Notes: generated by a model from the letters alone, not told the origin. 64,000 nucleotides of DNA from RBG-16-64-13 sp963718375 (GCA_963718375.1 CAVQZD010000012.1:1-64000); one strand, 5' to 3'; shown: positions 16,874 through 25,768, counted from the first letter of the stretch. Program-made: numbers and translations.

Positions 16874-17196
16874 GACCGAGGAGGAAGCACGGGCTAGAGT
16901 TGCGCCCCTGGGATCCGGCGCGCCACTTGAACTCCGAAGAGGACATGATCGGCTACCTTAACGCCGTGCTCGAATTGGACGCGTACACGGTGCTCATGTC
17001 TGCAATCGGTGATGTGGCCCGGGCCAAAGGTATGACGCAAGTGTCGCGAGAGACCGGTCTGGGTCGTGAGAGTCTCTACAAGTCGCTCTCGTCTGAAGGG
17101 AACCCGCACTTCGCCACGGTGCAGAAGGTGCTCAAGTCGCTGGGTCTGCAGCTTCAGGTCGCGCCGTGGGTACCAGAGGAGCCTGAGGCGACATGA
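16861..17196 (+). CDS. HigA-like HTH antitoxin
   Basis: ATG 16861 with GGAGG seven bases upstream, overlapping the toxin 3' end. The 111-residue product has an N-terminal toxin-binding stretch and a helix-turn-helix region (VARAKGMTQVSRETGLGRESLYKSL, about residues 52-76), then HFATVQKVLKSLGLQL, the pattern of addiction-module antidotes paired with Gp49-type toxins. It should neutralise the toxin and repress the pair. Its last codons and stop lie in the second copy of the pdxT-derived repeat. Confidence 0.85.
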   Translation: MGDVGPRRKHGLELRPWDPARHLNSEEDMIGYLNAVLELDAYTVLMSAIGDVARAKGMTQVSRETGLGRESLYKSLSSEGNPHFATVQKVLKSLGLQLQVAPWVPEEPEAT

Positions 17197-17246
17197 TGTG
17201 CGTGGCCTTTCACCCTGAGTTGGGCGACGACACCCGGCTGCACGAG
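17187..17246 (+). repeat. Direct repeat, copy 2 (pdxT 3'-end duplicate)
   Basis: Duplicate of 16346-16405 with three substitutions. It still encodes VAFHPELGDD in one frame but has no pdxT body before it. It contains the antitoxin stop codon and ends 4 bases before the stop of the minus-strand GT39-like gene. Confidence 0.85.
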
Positions 17247-17250
17247 GGGC

Positions 17251-19350
17251 CTAGTCGCCCAAGTAGTAGAGAGTGCCTCCGCCACTGGCGCCACCGTACT
17301 CATCGGCGGGGACTGCGGTTCCGATCTGCAGAACGTATTGCTCGATGGCCAGCGCCGCTCCTTGCCCCCCAGGGCCTTGGCCGCCACCCGCAGGGTAGCC
17401 ACCCGTGATCGCTCCCGGGGGTGGGCCGTAGCTCGCCGCCGGCAAGGCTTGTGAGGCATCGGGTGCTTCGGTCGCGCTCCCGTAAGGCGTGGTGGATCCG
17501 GATGGGTTCCCGTCGCGGTTCAGGTTGCCGTTGCCCCCTATGAGCACGTAGCGCACCTCCCCGGCGGTCACCATGTCCTTGAACTCCTCCAGCGTCGGCG
17601 CCGGATCCCCACCGTTGAAGCCGCCCATGGCCATCACCGGCTGGTCCGTCGCCAAGATGAGCGGGGTGGCGGCGTTAGCCCCCTCGACGGCCACCAGATA
17701 CTGCGCGCTCCCCTTGTTCGCTTCGAGGTACGCCACCAGTCCGGCATCGGCGGCGGCCGTAGCATCGCCGCCGGCGTCGGCTCCATCGAACACCCTGCTG
17801 GCTCCACCACCCGGTCCAAAGCCATCAGCACCACTCACCGGGCCGGCGGCGGCCAGGGGTCCGGTGACGCTGTGCGAGATGGTGCTGAGGTCGTAGGCGA
17901 AGGGCCCAGCGAGGAGCGCCGCGCCGGCTATCACCGCTGCCGTCACGCCGGCTGCCATGGCCAGTGCGCGAGGTGCCCGGTTCCACAGCTGGGTCACAAG
18001 TATCGCCGCAGCGCCCACGGCGCCCAGCACGATGACCGCGGTGCTAAGGCCCGGAGCGAAATCGGGGGTGCGCCGCAGCAGCGAGGCCGACCAGAGCGCT
18101 GAGCCGACGACCGCCGCGGGCAGCAGCCAGCTGAACCGGGGGTGGTCGCGTCCCAGTCTCCAGAGGGCCACGCCACCCGCTCCCACGAGCGCGCCCAAGC
18201 CGGGTCCGATGACTATCGAGTAGTACGGGTGCAGCACGCCTCCGGCGAAGCTGAAGACCAGGACTATCACCACGGTCCAGAGCCCCCAGAGCAGGTAGCC
18301 CGCGCGCCCGAGATCGGTACGCGGCCTTCTTCTGGTGACCCAAAGCCCCGCCAGCAGACCCACCAAAGCGAAGGGGAGCAGCCAGGATATCTGACCCCCG
18401 AGTTGTTCGTTGAAGATGCGCAACCAGCCCGTGGAACCCGCGAAATTCGGCCCGCCGCCGGCGCCGCCACCCCCGCCCAGTCCTGCCGCGCCGGAGCCGT
18501 CAATACCGCTGCCACTCGTGTAGCCGGCCGTGCGGCTGAGGATGAGGTCGAGCACGGAGTTGTCGGTGCTGCCCCCTATGTACGGCCGCGAGGCCGCCGG
18601 CCACAGCTCGGCCAAGAGCACCCACCAGCCGCCGGCGACCACCATGGCCAGCAGCGCTCCGCCGAGGTGCAGCATCCTCCGCCCAAAACGGGGCTTGGCG
18701 CAGACCAGGTATACGATCACGAAGGCCGGCAGGACGACGAACGCTTCGAGCATCTTGGTCAAGAACGCGAAGCCGATCAGGGCGCCTGCACCGGCCAGTC
18801 GCCAGCCCGACTCCTTCTCCAGAGCCGACCAGAATGCCCAGGTGGCCAGGAGTAAGAGCAGGGTGAGAATGGCGTCGGGGTTGTTGTACCGGAACATCAG
18901 CAGCACCACCGGGGTAAGCGCGAACACCAATGCCGCTATCAGCGCCGGCACCTCGCCCCGCCAACGGCGCACCAGGCGGTAGAGGATCAGCACCGAGGCT
19001 ATGCCGGCCAAGGCCTGCGGCAGCAGGATGCTCCAACTGGAGAAGCCGAAGACGCGAGCGAAGACTTCGGGCAGCCAGAAAGAAGCGGGGGTCTTGTCCA
19101 CGGTGATGAAGTTACCTGCGTCTAGCGAGCCGAAAAGGAAAGCCTTCCAACTCAGCGAGCCACTCTTGACCGCAGCAGCATAGTACGTGTTGCCCATGCC
19201 GTTGCGCGAAAGCGCCCACGTGTACATGAAGGCGGTCAGCACGACTATGGCGGCCAGTCCGGCCAGCTCCCACCACGGCCGCGCGCGAAGTGCGGCGAGC
19301 CGGGGTTCGAAGCGCCCCTTGAGCCATCGGTATGTCCGCGTCTCTGTCAT
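17251..19350 (-). CDS. GT39/ArnT-like membrane glycosyltransferase
   Basis: The 699-residue protein starts at ATG 19350 (MTETRTYRWLKG). It has about a dozen hydrophobic segments. The first periplasmic loop carries the family's acidic motif region (GSLDAGNFITVDKTPASFWLPEV), followed by LMFRYNNPDAILTLLLLLATWAFW. These match bacterial dolichyl-phosphate-mannose-protein mannosyltransferase/ArnT-like enzymes that move a polyprenyl-linked sugar to an exported acceptor. The C-terminal 230 residues form an extracytoplasmic domain (YLVAVEGANAATPLILATDQ). Gly-rich loops (around 310-330 and near the end) are low-complexity. The substrate is unknown. Confidence 0.8.
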   Translation of the reverse strand: MTETRTYRWLKGRFEPRLAALRARPWWELAGLAAIVVLTAFMYTWALSRNGMGNTYYAAAVKSGSLSWKAFLFGSLDAGNFITVDKTPASFWLPEVFARVFGFSSWSILLPQALAGIASVLILYRLVRRWRGEVPALIAALVFALTPVVLLMFRYNNPDAILTLLLLLATWAFWSALEKESGWRLAGAGALIGFAFLTKMLEAFVVLPAFVIVYLVCAKPRFGRRMLHLGGALLAMVVAGGWWVLLAELWPAASRPYIGGSTDNSVLDLILSRTAGYTSGSGIDGSGAAGLGGGGGAGGGPNFAGSTGWLRIFNEQLGGQISWLLPFALVGLLAGLWVTRRRPRTDLGRAGYLLWGLWTVVIVLVFSFAGGVLHPYYSIVIGPGLGALVGAGGVALWRLGRDHPRFSWLLPAAVVGSALWSASLLRRTPDFAPGLSTAVIVLGAVGAAAILVTQLWNRAPRALAMAAGVTAAVIAGAALLAGPFAYDLSTISHSVTGPLAAAGPVSGADGFGPGGGASRVFDGADAGGDATAAADAGLVAYLEANKGSAQYLVAVEGANAATPLILATDQPVMAMGGFNGGDPAPTLEEFKDMVTAGEVRYVLIGGNGNLNRDGNPSGSTTPYGSATEAPDASQALPAASYGPPPGAITGGYPAGGGQGPGGQGAALAIEQYVLQIGTAVPADEYGGASGGGTLYYLGD

Positions 19351-19483
19351 GTGCGCTCCCAGTATGAACGGAGCCGCGTAATACCGGGATAAAGTGCGCT
19401 GGCACCGAATCCGCGGGGAGGGTACCATCACCGCTACAAGTCGTAGGCACCGCTCGGCTCAGAGCAAAGGAGCGAAGCTAGAG

Positions 19484-21754
19484 ATGCATCAGTACGAGAA
19501 GGACGGCTATCAGGTATACAGGATGGGCCTTTGGTCGCCCGGTCCTGGATGTCACGGCGGCTGTGGGGCCGAGATCTTTGTCAAGGACGGCAAGGTCGCC
19601 AAGGTGGAGGGCAACGATGATCATCCCTACCACCAGGGCAGACTCTGCCCGCGCGCGCTCGCGCTGACGCAGTACATCCACCACCCCGATCGTCTCCGCC
19701 ACCCTCTGAGGCGAGTGGGCGAGCGCGGCTCGGGCAAGTGGGAGCGCATCAGCTGGGATGAGGCGCTGGATACCTGCGAAGCGAAGATGCGCGACATCCG
19801 CGACAAGTACGGCGCCGAGAGCATGATCTTCGGCCAGGGCACGGGTCGCGACTCGGGTGGCCCCATCATCTTCTTGGCCTACGCCTACGGCAGCCCCAAC
19901 TGGACGCTGTTCGGCCTCTCCGGCATCGCCTGCTTCACCCCGCGCCTGGCTTCGTGCTTCCAGGTGATGGGCGACATGACCTTTCCCGACGCGGCGCAGT
20001 TCTTCCCGCAGCGCTACGACGATCCGGACTGGAAGTGCCCCGAGGTCATCCTGAGCTGGGCTCGCAACCTGCAGGGCAGCCAGTGCGCCGACCACTACTT
20101 CAGCGGCCACTACGTCATCGACATGATGAAGCGGGGTGCGAAGCTGATCGTGGTCGATCCGTACAACGGCTGGGAGGCCTCGCGCGCCGAGCTCTGGCTG
20201 CGCATCCGCCCGGGGGCCGACGGCGCCCTGGCGCTGGCCATGATCAAGGTCATCATCGAGGAGGACTTGTACGACAAGGACTTCGTGAGCAAGTGGACCT
20301 TCGGGTTCGACAAGCTCAAGGAAGACGTAGCCAAGTACTCGCTGGACGAGCTTTCGCAGATCACCTGGGTGCCTACCGACAAGATCGTCAAGGCTGCGCG
20401 CATGTACGCCGCGGCCAAGCCGGCGCAGATGCGCTTCGGCCAGCCGCTCGACTCCAACGCTGAGGCCGTCGCCACCGTGCACGGTCTGGCCAGCCTATGG
20501 GCGCTGACGGGCAACATCGATAACCCCGGCGGCAACGTCATCTCCCGGCCGCCCTTCGGCGTCACGGTCTACCCCTACTCCACCGAAGAGGTCATCCAGC
20601 TCTACGGCCAGGAGTTCGTCGACAAGATGAACCAGAAGCGCATCGGCGCGGACAAGTACCCGCTGGTGAAGAACTTCCGCTCCTGGGCCATGTCCGACGA
20701 CGTCCTCGAGCAGATGGAGACCGGCACGCCCTACCCCATCAAGGGTCTATGGTGCCAGACCAACAACTTCATCGCCGGCACGGCGCAGGATCCGCGCCGC
20801 CACTACGAGGCCGTGCGTAAGCTCGACTTCAACGTGGTGGTCGACCCGTTCATGACCCCGACCGCGCAGGCCATCGCCGATATCGTGCTGCCGGCCGCCG
20901 CCATCACCGAGAAGGACTCGGCCTTCACTACGGGCGTGCCCTGCAACCCCATCTACAAGGTTGCGGAGACCGACGAAGCGCGTATGGACTGGGAGATCAA
21001 CTTCGAACTCGCGCGGCGCCTCAACCCCGAGGCGGTGCCGTGGCCCGACGTCCATGCTCTGTTCGATCAGCGTCTGTCCATCACCGGCCACACTTGGGAA
21101 TCACTCAAGGAGGCCGAGTACTGCATGGCGCCCAAGGGTGACCCGACCACGCCGTACCACCGCCACGAGAAGGGCCTGCTGCGCCCCGACGGCGAGCCCG
21201 GCTTCAGGACGCCCTCGGGCAAGTTCGAGTTCTACAGCCAGAAGTTCGAGGAGTACGGCCTGAACCCGCTGCCGTATCACGTCGAGCCTGTGGAGAGCGA
21301 GGTCAGCACTCCGGATATCCACAAGGAGTACCCGCTCATCCTCAACACCGGCCGCCGCGTCGGCGTGATGTTCCACTCCGAGCACCGCATGATCCCCTGG
21401 CTGCGTGAGATCAACCCGGACCCGCCCGTGGAGATCCACCCCGACACCGCCGCGAAGTACGGCATCAAGGACGGCGACTGGGTGCTCATCGAGGGCACTA
21501 TGGGCCAGGCCAAGCGCAAGGCCGTCGTCACCCCGCTGACACACCCCGATGTGGTGGTCGCGCAGCACGGTTGGTGGATACCCGAAGCCAAGTACGAGGG
21601 CGACGGCAACCCCTACAAGGTCTGGGATATCAACATCAACCAGATGATCCCCATGGGCAAGAACAGCAAGTCTGGTTTCGGCGGTGCCTTCACCAAGACG
21701 ATGCTCTGCAAGATCTCCAAGGTGAAGGAAGGAGAGGAAGTCACCTATGCCTAG
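19484..21754 (+). CDS. DMSO-reductase-family Mo/W enzyme, acetylene-hydratase/catechol-dehydroxylase-like
   Basis: ATG 19484 has AAAGGAGCG upstream; the product is 756 residues with no Tat or Sec signal, so it is cytoplasmic. The N-terminal cluster region has Cys23, Cys27 and Cys55 (PGCHGGCG, GRLCPRA); the position of the usual first cysteine is Gly20. WERISWDEALD and GSPNW match acetylene hydratase well. Cys150 (IACFTPR) is the candidate metal ligand. The C-terminal dinucleotide-binding domain is complete (LILNTGRRVG, WVLIEGTMGQAKRKAVVTPLTHP). From memory, Eggerthellaceae catechol dehydroxylases share the WSP.GCH.GCG signature. It forms a pair with the small ferredoxin gene, which it overlaps by 8 bases. 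The reaction is unproven: dehydroxylation or redox-neutral hydration of a phenolic or unsaturated substrate is likeliest. Confidence 0.72.
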   Translation: MHQYEKDGYQVYRMGLWSPGPGCHGGCGAEIFVKDGKVAKVEGNDDHPYHQGRLCPRALALTQYIHHPDRLRHPLRRVGERGSGKWERISWDEALDTCEAKMRDIRDKYGAESMIFGQGTGRDSGGPIIFLAYAYGSPNWTLFGLSGIACFTPRLASCFQVMGDMTFPDAAQFFPQRYDDPDWKCPEVILSWARNLQGSQCADHYFSGHYVIDMMKRGAKLIVVDPYNGWEASRAELWLRIRPGADGALALAMIKVIIEEDLYDKDFVSKWTFGFDKLKEDVAKYSLDELSQITWVPTDKIVKAARMYAAAKPAQMRFGQPLDSNAEAVATVHGLASLWALTGNIDNPGGNVISRPPFGVTVYPYSTEEVIQLYGQEFVDKMNQKRIGADKYPLVKNFRSWAMSDDVLEQMETGTPYPIKGLWCQTNNFIAGTAQDPRRHYEAVRKLDFNVVVDPFMTPTAQAIADIVLPAAAITEKDSAFTTGVPCNPIYKVAETDEARMDWEINFELARRLNPEAVPWPDVHALFDQRLSITGHTWESLKEAEYCMAPKGDPTTPYHRHEKGLLRPDGEPGFRTPSGKFEFYSQKFEEYGLNPLPYHVEPVESEVSTPDIHKEYPLILNTGRRVGVMFHSEHRMIPWLREINPDPPVEIHPDTAAKYGIKDGDWVLIEGTMGQAKRKAVVTPLTHPDVVVAQHGWWIPEAKYEGDGNPYKVWDININQMIPMGKNSKSGFGGAFTKTMLCKISKVKEGEEVTYA

Positions 21755-22079
21755 ACAAGGTCTGATGATCGACTACGAATACTGCACGGGCTGCCACTCT
21801 TGCGAGGTGGCCTGCAAGCAAGAGCACAACTACCCCGTCGGCAAGGGCGGCATCGCTCTGCAGGAGATCTTGACCGAGAAGCCGGACAAGACCTACCGCA
21901 TCGACTACCTCCCCTTCACCACCATGTACTGCGACCTGTGCGCCGCCCGCACCGCCAAGGGCGAGCAGCCCGCCTGCGTGAAGCACTGCCAGGCCGCGAC
22001 GATGTACTACGGTGACGTCACCGAACTGGCCAAGAAGATGGAGGAGCGGCCCCACTGCGTGATGTTCACGCCGCGGTAG
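21747..22079 (+). CDS. Small two-cluster ferredoxin subunit of the molybdoenzyme
   Basis: The 110-residue protein begins MPRQGLMIDYEYCTGC. Two four-cysteine sets are visible: CTGCHSCEVAC near residues 13-23, and a split set YCDLC ... CVKHC near 63-88, enough for two [4Fe-4S] clusters. It is shorter than the three- or four-cluster beta subunits of most DMSO-reductase relatives and has no membrane anchor. The overlap with the preceding gene argues for a stable complex in which it feeds electrons to, or takes them from, the catalytic subunit. Confidence 0.8.
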   Translation: MPRQGLMIDYEYCTGCHSCEVACKQEHNYPVGKGGIALQEILTEKPDKTYRIDYLPFTTMYCDLCAARTAKGEQPACVKHCQAATMYYGDVTELAKKMEERPHCVMFTPR

Positions 22080-22304
22080 TTCAGGGCTGACCAGCCACCA
22101 CAAGCCGATCGACAAGGACAGGCTCTGAATCCGAAGGTGGTCTCCTCTCTCCGACCATAAGGTCCGCGAGGCCGTCGGCTACGCTATACAGCTCGCGGTC
22201 GAGGGCATGGAGGTATGGGGCGGTCTTGCACTTGGAGTAGCTCCTCTGGGAGACGAGGGATCCAGCATAGTCGCACTCGGTGTCAACTGGGGAGGTTCGG
22301 ACGC
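22080..22304 (+). other. Intergenic region before the transhydroxylase genes
   Basis: 225 bases without a convincing gene. One frame (about 22135-22300) reads DHKVREAVGYAIQLAVEGME, with protein-like composition but no start with a ribosome site, and ends inside the athL start region; it may be a gene remnant. No clear terminator or sigma-70-type promoter is visible. The GGGGAGG ribosome site of athL lies at its end. Confidence 0.4.
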
Positions 22305-24902
22305 ATGGGCAAGGTGACGAGGTACACCAATTGCACTACAGGAGGTCCGGTCTTTGTAGATGTGGAGGATGGTAGGATCGTCCGGATGACCCCCATCGAC
22401 CTGGACAAGGACGATGCGCAGGGGTGGACCATCCAGGCTCGTGGCAGGGAGTTCTCACCGCCGCGGCGCACGACTCTATCGCCCCACGCGGTCGCGCAGA
22501 GGTCCATGGTCTATTCGCCCAAGCGCATCCTCACTCCGTTGAAGCGCACAGACTTCGATCCCAAAGGCGGCCGGAACCTCAAGAACCGCGGGGTGTCTGG
22601 CTACGAACCGATCTCGTGGGATGAGGCGCTGGACATAGTCTGCGACGAGGTCGTTCGGGTGAAGCGAGAGGTGGGTCCGGCGGCGATCCTCAGCTCCCCG
22701 GGATCGCATCATCTCTGGGGAAATGTGGGCTACCGGCACAGCACCTATTTCAGGTTCATGAATCTGGTGGGCTTCACCTATGGTGAGCACAACCCTGACA
22801 GCTGGGAAGGTTGGCACTGGGGTGGCACGCATATGTGGGGCAACAGCCACCGCCTGGGGATCCCCGAGCAGTACGATCTGCTGGAGGACGCTCTCAAGAA
22901 CACCGAGATGATCGTCTACTGGTCCTCGGATCCCGAGACAACTGGCGGCATCTACGCAGCTTTCGAAAGCACCTCACGTAGACAGTGGCTCAAGTCCCTA
23001 GGTGTGAAGATGGTGTTCATTGACCCGTACTTCACTCCGACCGCCGGCATGTATTCGGACAAGTGGTTCTCGCCGCGTCTTGGTACAGATGTCGCCTTCG
23101 GCCTGGCGATAGCCCACACTTGGCTCACCGAGGGGACCTACGACAAGGAATACGTGGCTTCGCACACCGTCGGCTTCAACGAATGGAAGGCCTACGTGCT
23201 GGGAGAAAGCGACGGGCAGCCGAAGACGCCCGAGTGGGCCGCGGGCGAGTCGGGCGTACCCGCGCGGGAGATCCGGGCGTTGGCCCGGGAGTGGGGCGCG
23301 AAGAAGACGATGCTGGCCGCAGGTGGTCTAGGCGGATGGGGAGGCGCTTGTCGCTCCGCGACAGGGAACGAGTGGGCACGCACCATGATCGCGTTGGCTG
23401 CCATGCAGGGTTACGGAAAGCCGGGTAGCAACATCTGGGGCACTACACAAGGTGCGCCGTTCGACGCTTCCTTCTTCTTCCCGGGCTACGCTGAGGGAGG
23501 CATCTCCGGCGACGTGGATAATTCAGCAGCCGGTTTTGAGTTCGTCTACCGGATGTTTGCGGGCAGGCGTGGAGCTACCCGTACGGCACATCACTCGACC
23601 GAGGGCCAGACGATACCGCGCATCAGCATTCCTGAGGCCATGATGCATGAGAAGGTCGAGTGGCGAGGCAAGGGGTTTTGCGGCTCGTCCATAGAATCGC
23701 AACTGCAGAAGTATGAGTACCCGGCTCCAGGCTATCCCCATGTAGAGATGTACTGGAAGTACGGTGGGTCCTTCATCGGGACGATGACCGAGACGAATCG
23801 CTACGTGAGAGCTTACCGCGAGGGGCAGGTCCCATTCGTCGTGAACCAATCCGTCTGGTTCGAGGGTGAGGCGCGGTTTGCAGACATCATCCTGCCGGCG
23901 TGCACCAACTTCGAGCGTTGGGACATCAGCGAGTTCGCCAATTGTTCGGGGTACATCCCTCACTCGTCGAGCCAGTGCAGCCATCGCATGATCGTGCTCC
24001 AGAAGAAGTGCATCGAGCCACTGGGTGAAGCCAAGTCCGACTACGACATCTACGCCATGTTCGCGGACCGGCTTGGGATAGGCGACATCTTCACCATGGG
24101 CGGCAAAGACGAGTACGAATGGGTGAAGGACTACTTCGATGCCACCGATCTGCCCAAGCAGATCAGCTGGGAGCAGTTCGAGAAGAAGGGTTACTACGTG
24201 GTTCCCCTTCCCAAAGACTACAAGTCCACACCGGCCATGCGTTGGTTCTCGGAGGGTCGCGAGAAGGACACTCCCGACTGGGGCCCGCATCCGGCCGACA
24301 CGGTGGCGCTGAAGGGACTGCAGACTACCAGCGGCAAGATCGAGTTCGTGTCAAGTAGTCTCACACGTTTCGAGAAGGTCAGCGGAGTGCTCGATCCCGA
24401 GAGGCCGATCATGGGTCCACAGTACATCCCGAGTTGGGAAGGCCACCGCACCAAGGAGTTGTACAAGAAGTATCCATTGCAGATGGTGTCTCCGCACCCG
24501 CGTTTCAGCTTCCACACCATGGGTGACTCGAAGGAGAGTTGGCTGAACGAGATCAAGGATCACCGAGTCCTGATCGACGGGCATCGGTACTGGATCATGC
24601 GCCTCAACGCTCAGGACGCGGAGTCCCGAGGGGTCAAGGACGGTGACTTGATCCGTGCCTTCAACGACCGTGGTTCGGTGATCCTGGCTGCTCAGGTGGG
24701 TGAGCGGGTACCTGCCGGTACCGTTCACTCCTATGAGTCCTGTGCCGACTATCTGCCCATGGGGGAGCCGGGCCACTCGCCGGACATGTCCGGGTGTGTG
24801 AACATCCTGGCGCCCAAGCGGTTCATCACCCCCAACTCCACTGCCATGGCGAACAACTCCTGCCTGCTCCAGGTAGAGAAATGGGAGGGCAAGTCCAAAT
24901 GA
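22305..24902 (+). CDS. athL: Pyrogallol-phloroglucinol transhydroxylase large subunit (AthL-like)
   Basis: Start at ATG 22305 behind GGGGAGG; 865 residues, close to the 875 of the Pelobacter acidigallici enzyme. The N-terminus (GKVTRYTNCTTGGPVFV) matches that family, whose large subunit lacks the usual N-terminal FeS cluster. Using the published Pelobacter active site as recalled, every key residue has a counterpart: His135, Tyr143, Arg144, Asp165, Ser166 (metal ligand), Trp345 (GGLGGWGG), Tyr395 (FFPGYAEGG), Cys547 and Tyr550 (NCSGY). The enzyme moves a hydroxyl between 1,2,3,5-tetrahydroxybenzene and pyrogallol to give phloroglucinol, a net redox-neutral step in anaerobic gallate breakdown. 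No export signal. It overlaps bthL by ATGA. Confidence 0.9.
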   Translation: MGKVTRYTNCTTGGPVFVDVEDGRIVRMTPIDLDKDDAQGWTIQARGREFSPPRRTTLSPHAVAQRSMVYSPKRILTPLKRTDFDPKGGRNLKNRGVSGYEPISWDEALDIVCDEVVRVKREVGPAAILSSPGSHHLWGNVGYRHSTYFRFMNLVGFTYGEHNPDSWEGWHWGGTHMWGNSHRLGIPEQYDLLEDALKNTEMIVYWSSDPETTGGIYAAFESTSRRQWLKSLGVKMVFIDPYFTPTAGMYSDKWFSPRLGTDVAFGLAIAHTWLTEGTYDKEYVASHTVGFNEWKAYVLGESDGQPKTPEWAAGESGVPAREIRALAREWGAKKTMLAAGGLGGWGGACRSATGNEWARTMIALAAMQGYGKPGSNIWGTTQGAPFDASFFFPGYAEGGISGDVDNSAAGFEFVYRMFAGRRGATRTAHHSTEGQTIPRISIPEAMMHEKVEWRGKGFCGSSIESQLQKYEYPAPGYPHVEMYWKYGGSFIGTMTETNRYVRAYREGQVPFVVNQSVWFEGEARFADIILPACTNFERWDISEFANCSGYIPHSSSQCSHRMIVLQKKCIEPLGEAKSDYDIYAMFADRLGIGDIFTMGGKDEYEWVKDYFDATDLPKQISWEQFEKKGYYVVPLPKDYKSTPAMRWFSEGREKDTPDWGPHPADTVALKGLQTTSGKIEFVSSSLTRFEKVSGVLDPERPIMGPQYIPSWEGHRTKELYKKYPLQMVSPHPRFSFHTMGDSKESWLNEIKDHRVLIDGHRYWIMRLNAQDAESRGVKDGDLIRAFNDRGSVILAAQVGERVPAGTVHSYESCADYLPMGEPGHSPDMSGCVNILAPKRFITPNSTAMANNSCLLQVEKWEGKSK

Positions 24903-25738
24903 AGAAATGGCATCTCATCATCGACTGCGCCCTGTGCCACGATTGCAACAACTGCTTCTTAGCGGACAAGGACGAGTTCGTCGGCAACGACTTTCCTCCG
25001 CTCTCTGCGGCTCAGCCCTGGTCAGGGCACAGATGGATGGATATCGATCGCAAAGAACGCGGCCAGTACCCGATAGTAGACGTCGTATACCTCCCTCGAC
25101 CCTGCATGCACTGTGCCGAGGCCCCTTGCATGGAGGCGGTTCCAGGTGGAGCGGTCTATCGTCGCGACGACGGTCTGGTCATAATCGATCCGATCAAGGC
25201 GAAAGGCCGCAGGGAGTTGGTCGAGTCCTGCCCATACGGAGCCATCTACTGGAACGAGACGGCTCAGGTCGCGCAGAAATGCACCGGCTGTGCCCACCTT
25301 CTTGACCAGGGCTGGACCGAGACCCGCTGCTCGCAGGTCTGCCCGACGGGTGCCATCAAGCTCGTTCTTGCCGACGACCGTGAGATGGCCGAGCTGGCGG
25401 CAGCCGAAGGTCTGCAGGCCTACCGGGAAGAGCTTGGCACCAGGCCGCGCGTGCTGTACAAGAATCTACACCGTTGGGACAAGGTCTTCGTGGGAGCTAG
25501 CGTAGTCTGTAGGGACACCGACGAATGCGTGGAGGGCGCCCACGTCACTGTCACGGCCAGCGGAGGCGAAGTGGGCGAAGCCAAGACCAACAACTACGGT
25601 GAGTTCAAAGTGGACAAGCTCGACCCCGGCAAGGAGTACGAGGTCATCATCGAGGCTGCCGGGTACAAGCCCTATGAGAGCGGGGTCAAGTTGGACAGCA
25701 GTCTGAACCTTGGTGCGGTCTTTCTCCAGAAAGCTTGA
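24899..25738 (+). CDS. bthL: Transhydroxylase small subunit (BthL-like), ferredoxin plus beta-barrel domain
   Basis: The 279-residue product begins MKKWHLIIDCALCHDCNNC, nearly the same pattern as the Pelobacter small subunit (about 274 residues). Cysteine sets for three [4Fe-4S] clusters follow: CALCHDCNNC, CMHCAEAPC, CTGCAHLL and CSQVCPTG. From about residue 210 to the end lies a Cna-B/transthyretin-like beta domain (GAHVTVTASGGEVGEAKTNN, GEFKVDKLDPGKEYEV), which also caps the known enzyme. This unusual domain order confirms the assignment. It is translated with athL. Confidence 0.92.
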   Translation: MKKWHLIIDCALCHDCNNCFLADKDEFVGNDFPPLSAAQPWSGHRWMDIDRKERGQYPIVDVVYLPRPCMHCAEAPCMEAVPGGAVYRRDDGLVIIDPIKAKGRRELVESCPYGAIYWNETAQVAQKCTGCAHLLDQGWTETRCSQVCPTGAIKLVLADDREMAELAAAEGLQAYREELGTRPRVLYKNLHRWDKVFVGASVVCRDTDECVEGAHVTVTASGGEVGEAKTNNYGEFKVDKLDPGKEYEVIIEAAGYKPYESGVKLDSSLNLGAVFLQKA

Positions 25739-25768
25739 GCCCGAGCGCTGCGGGCCTAGCTCGCTGCC

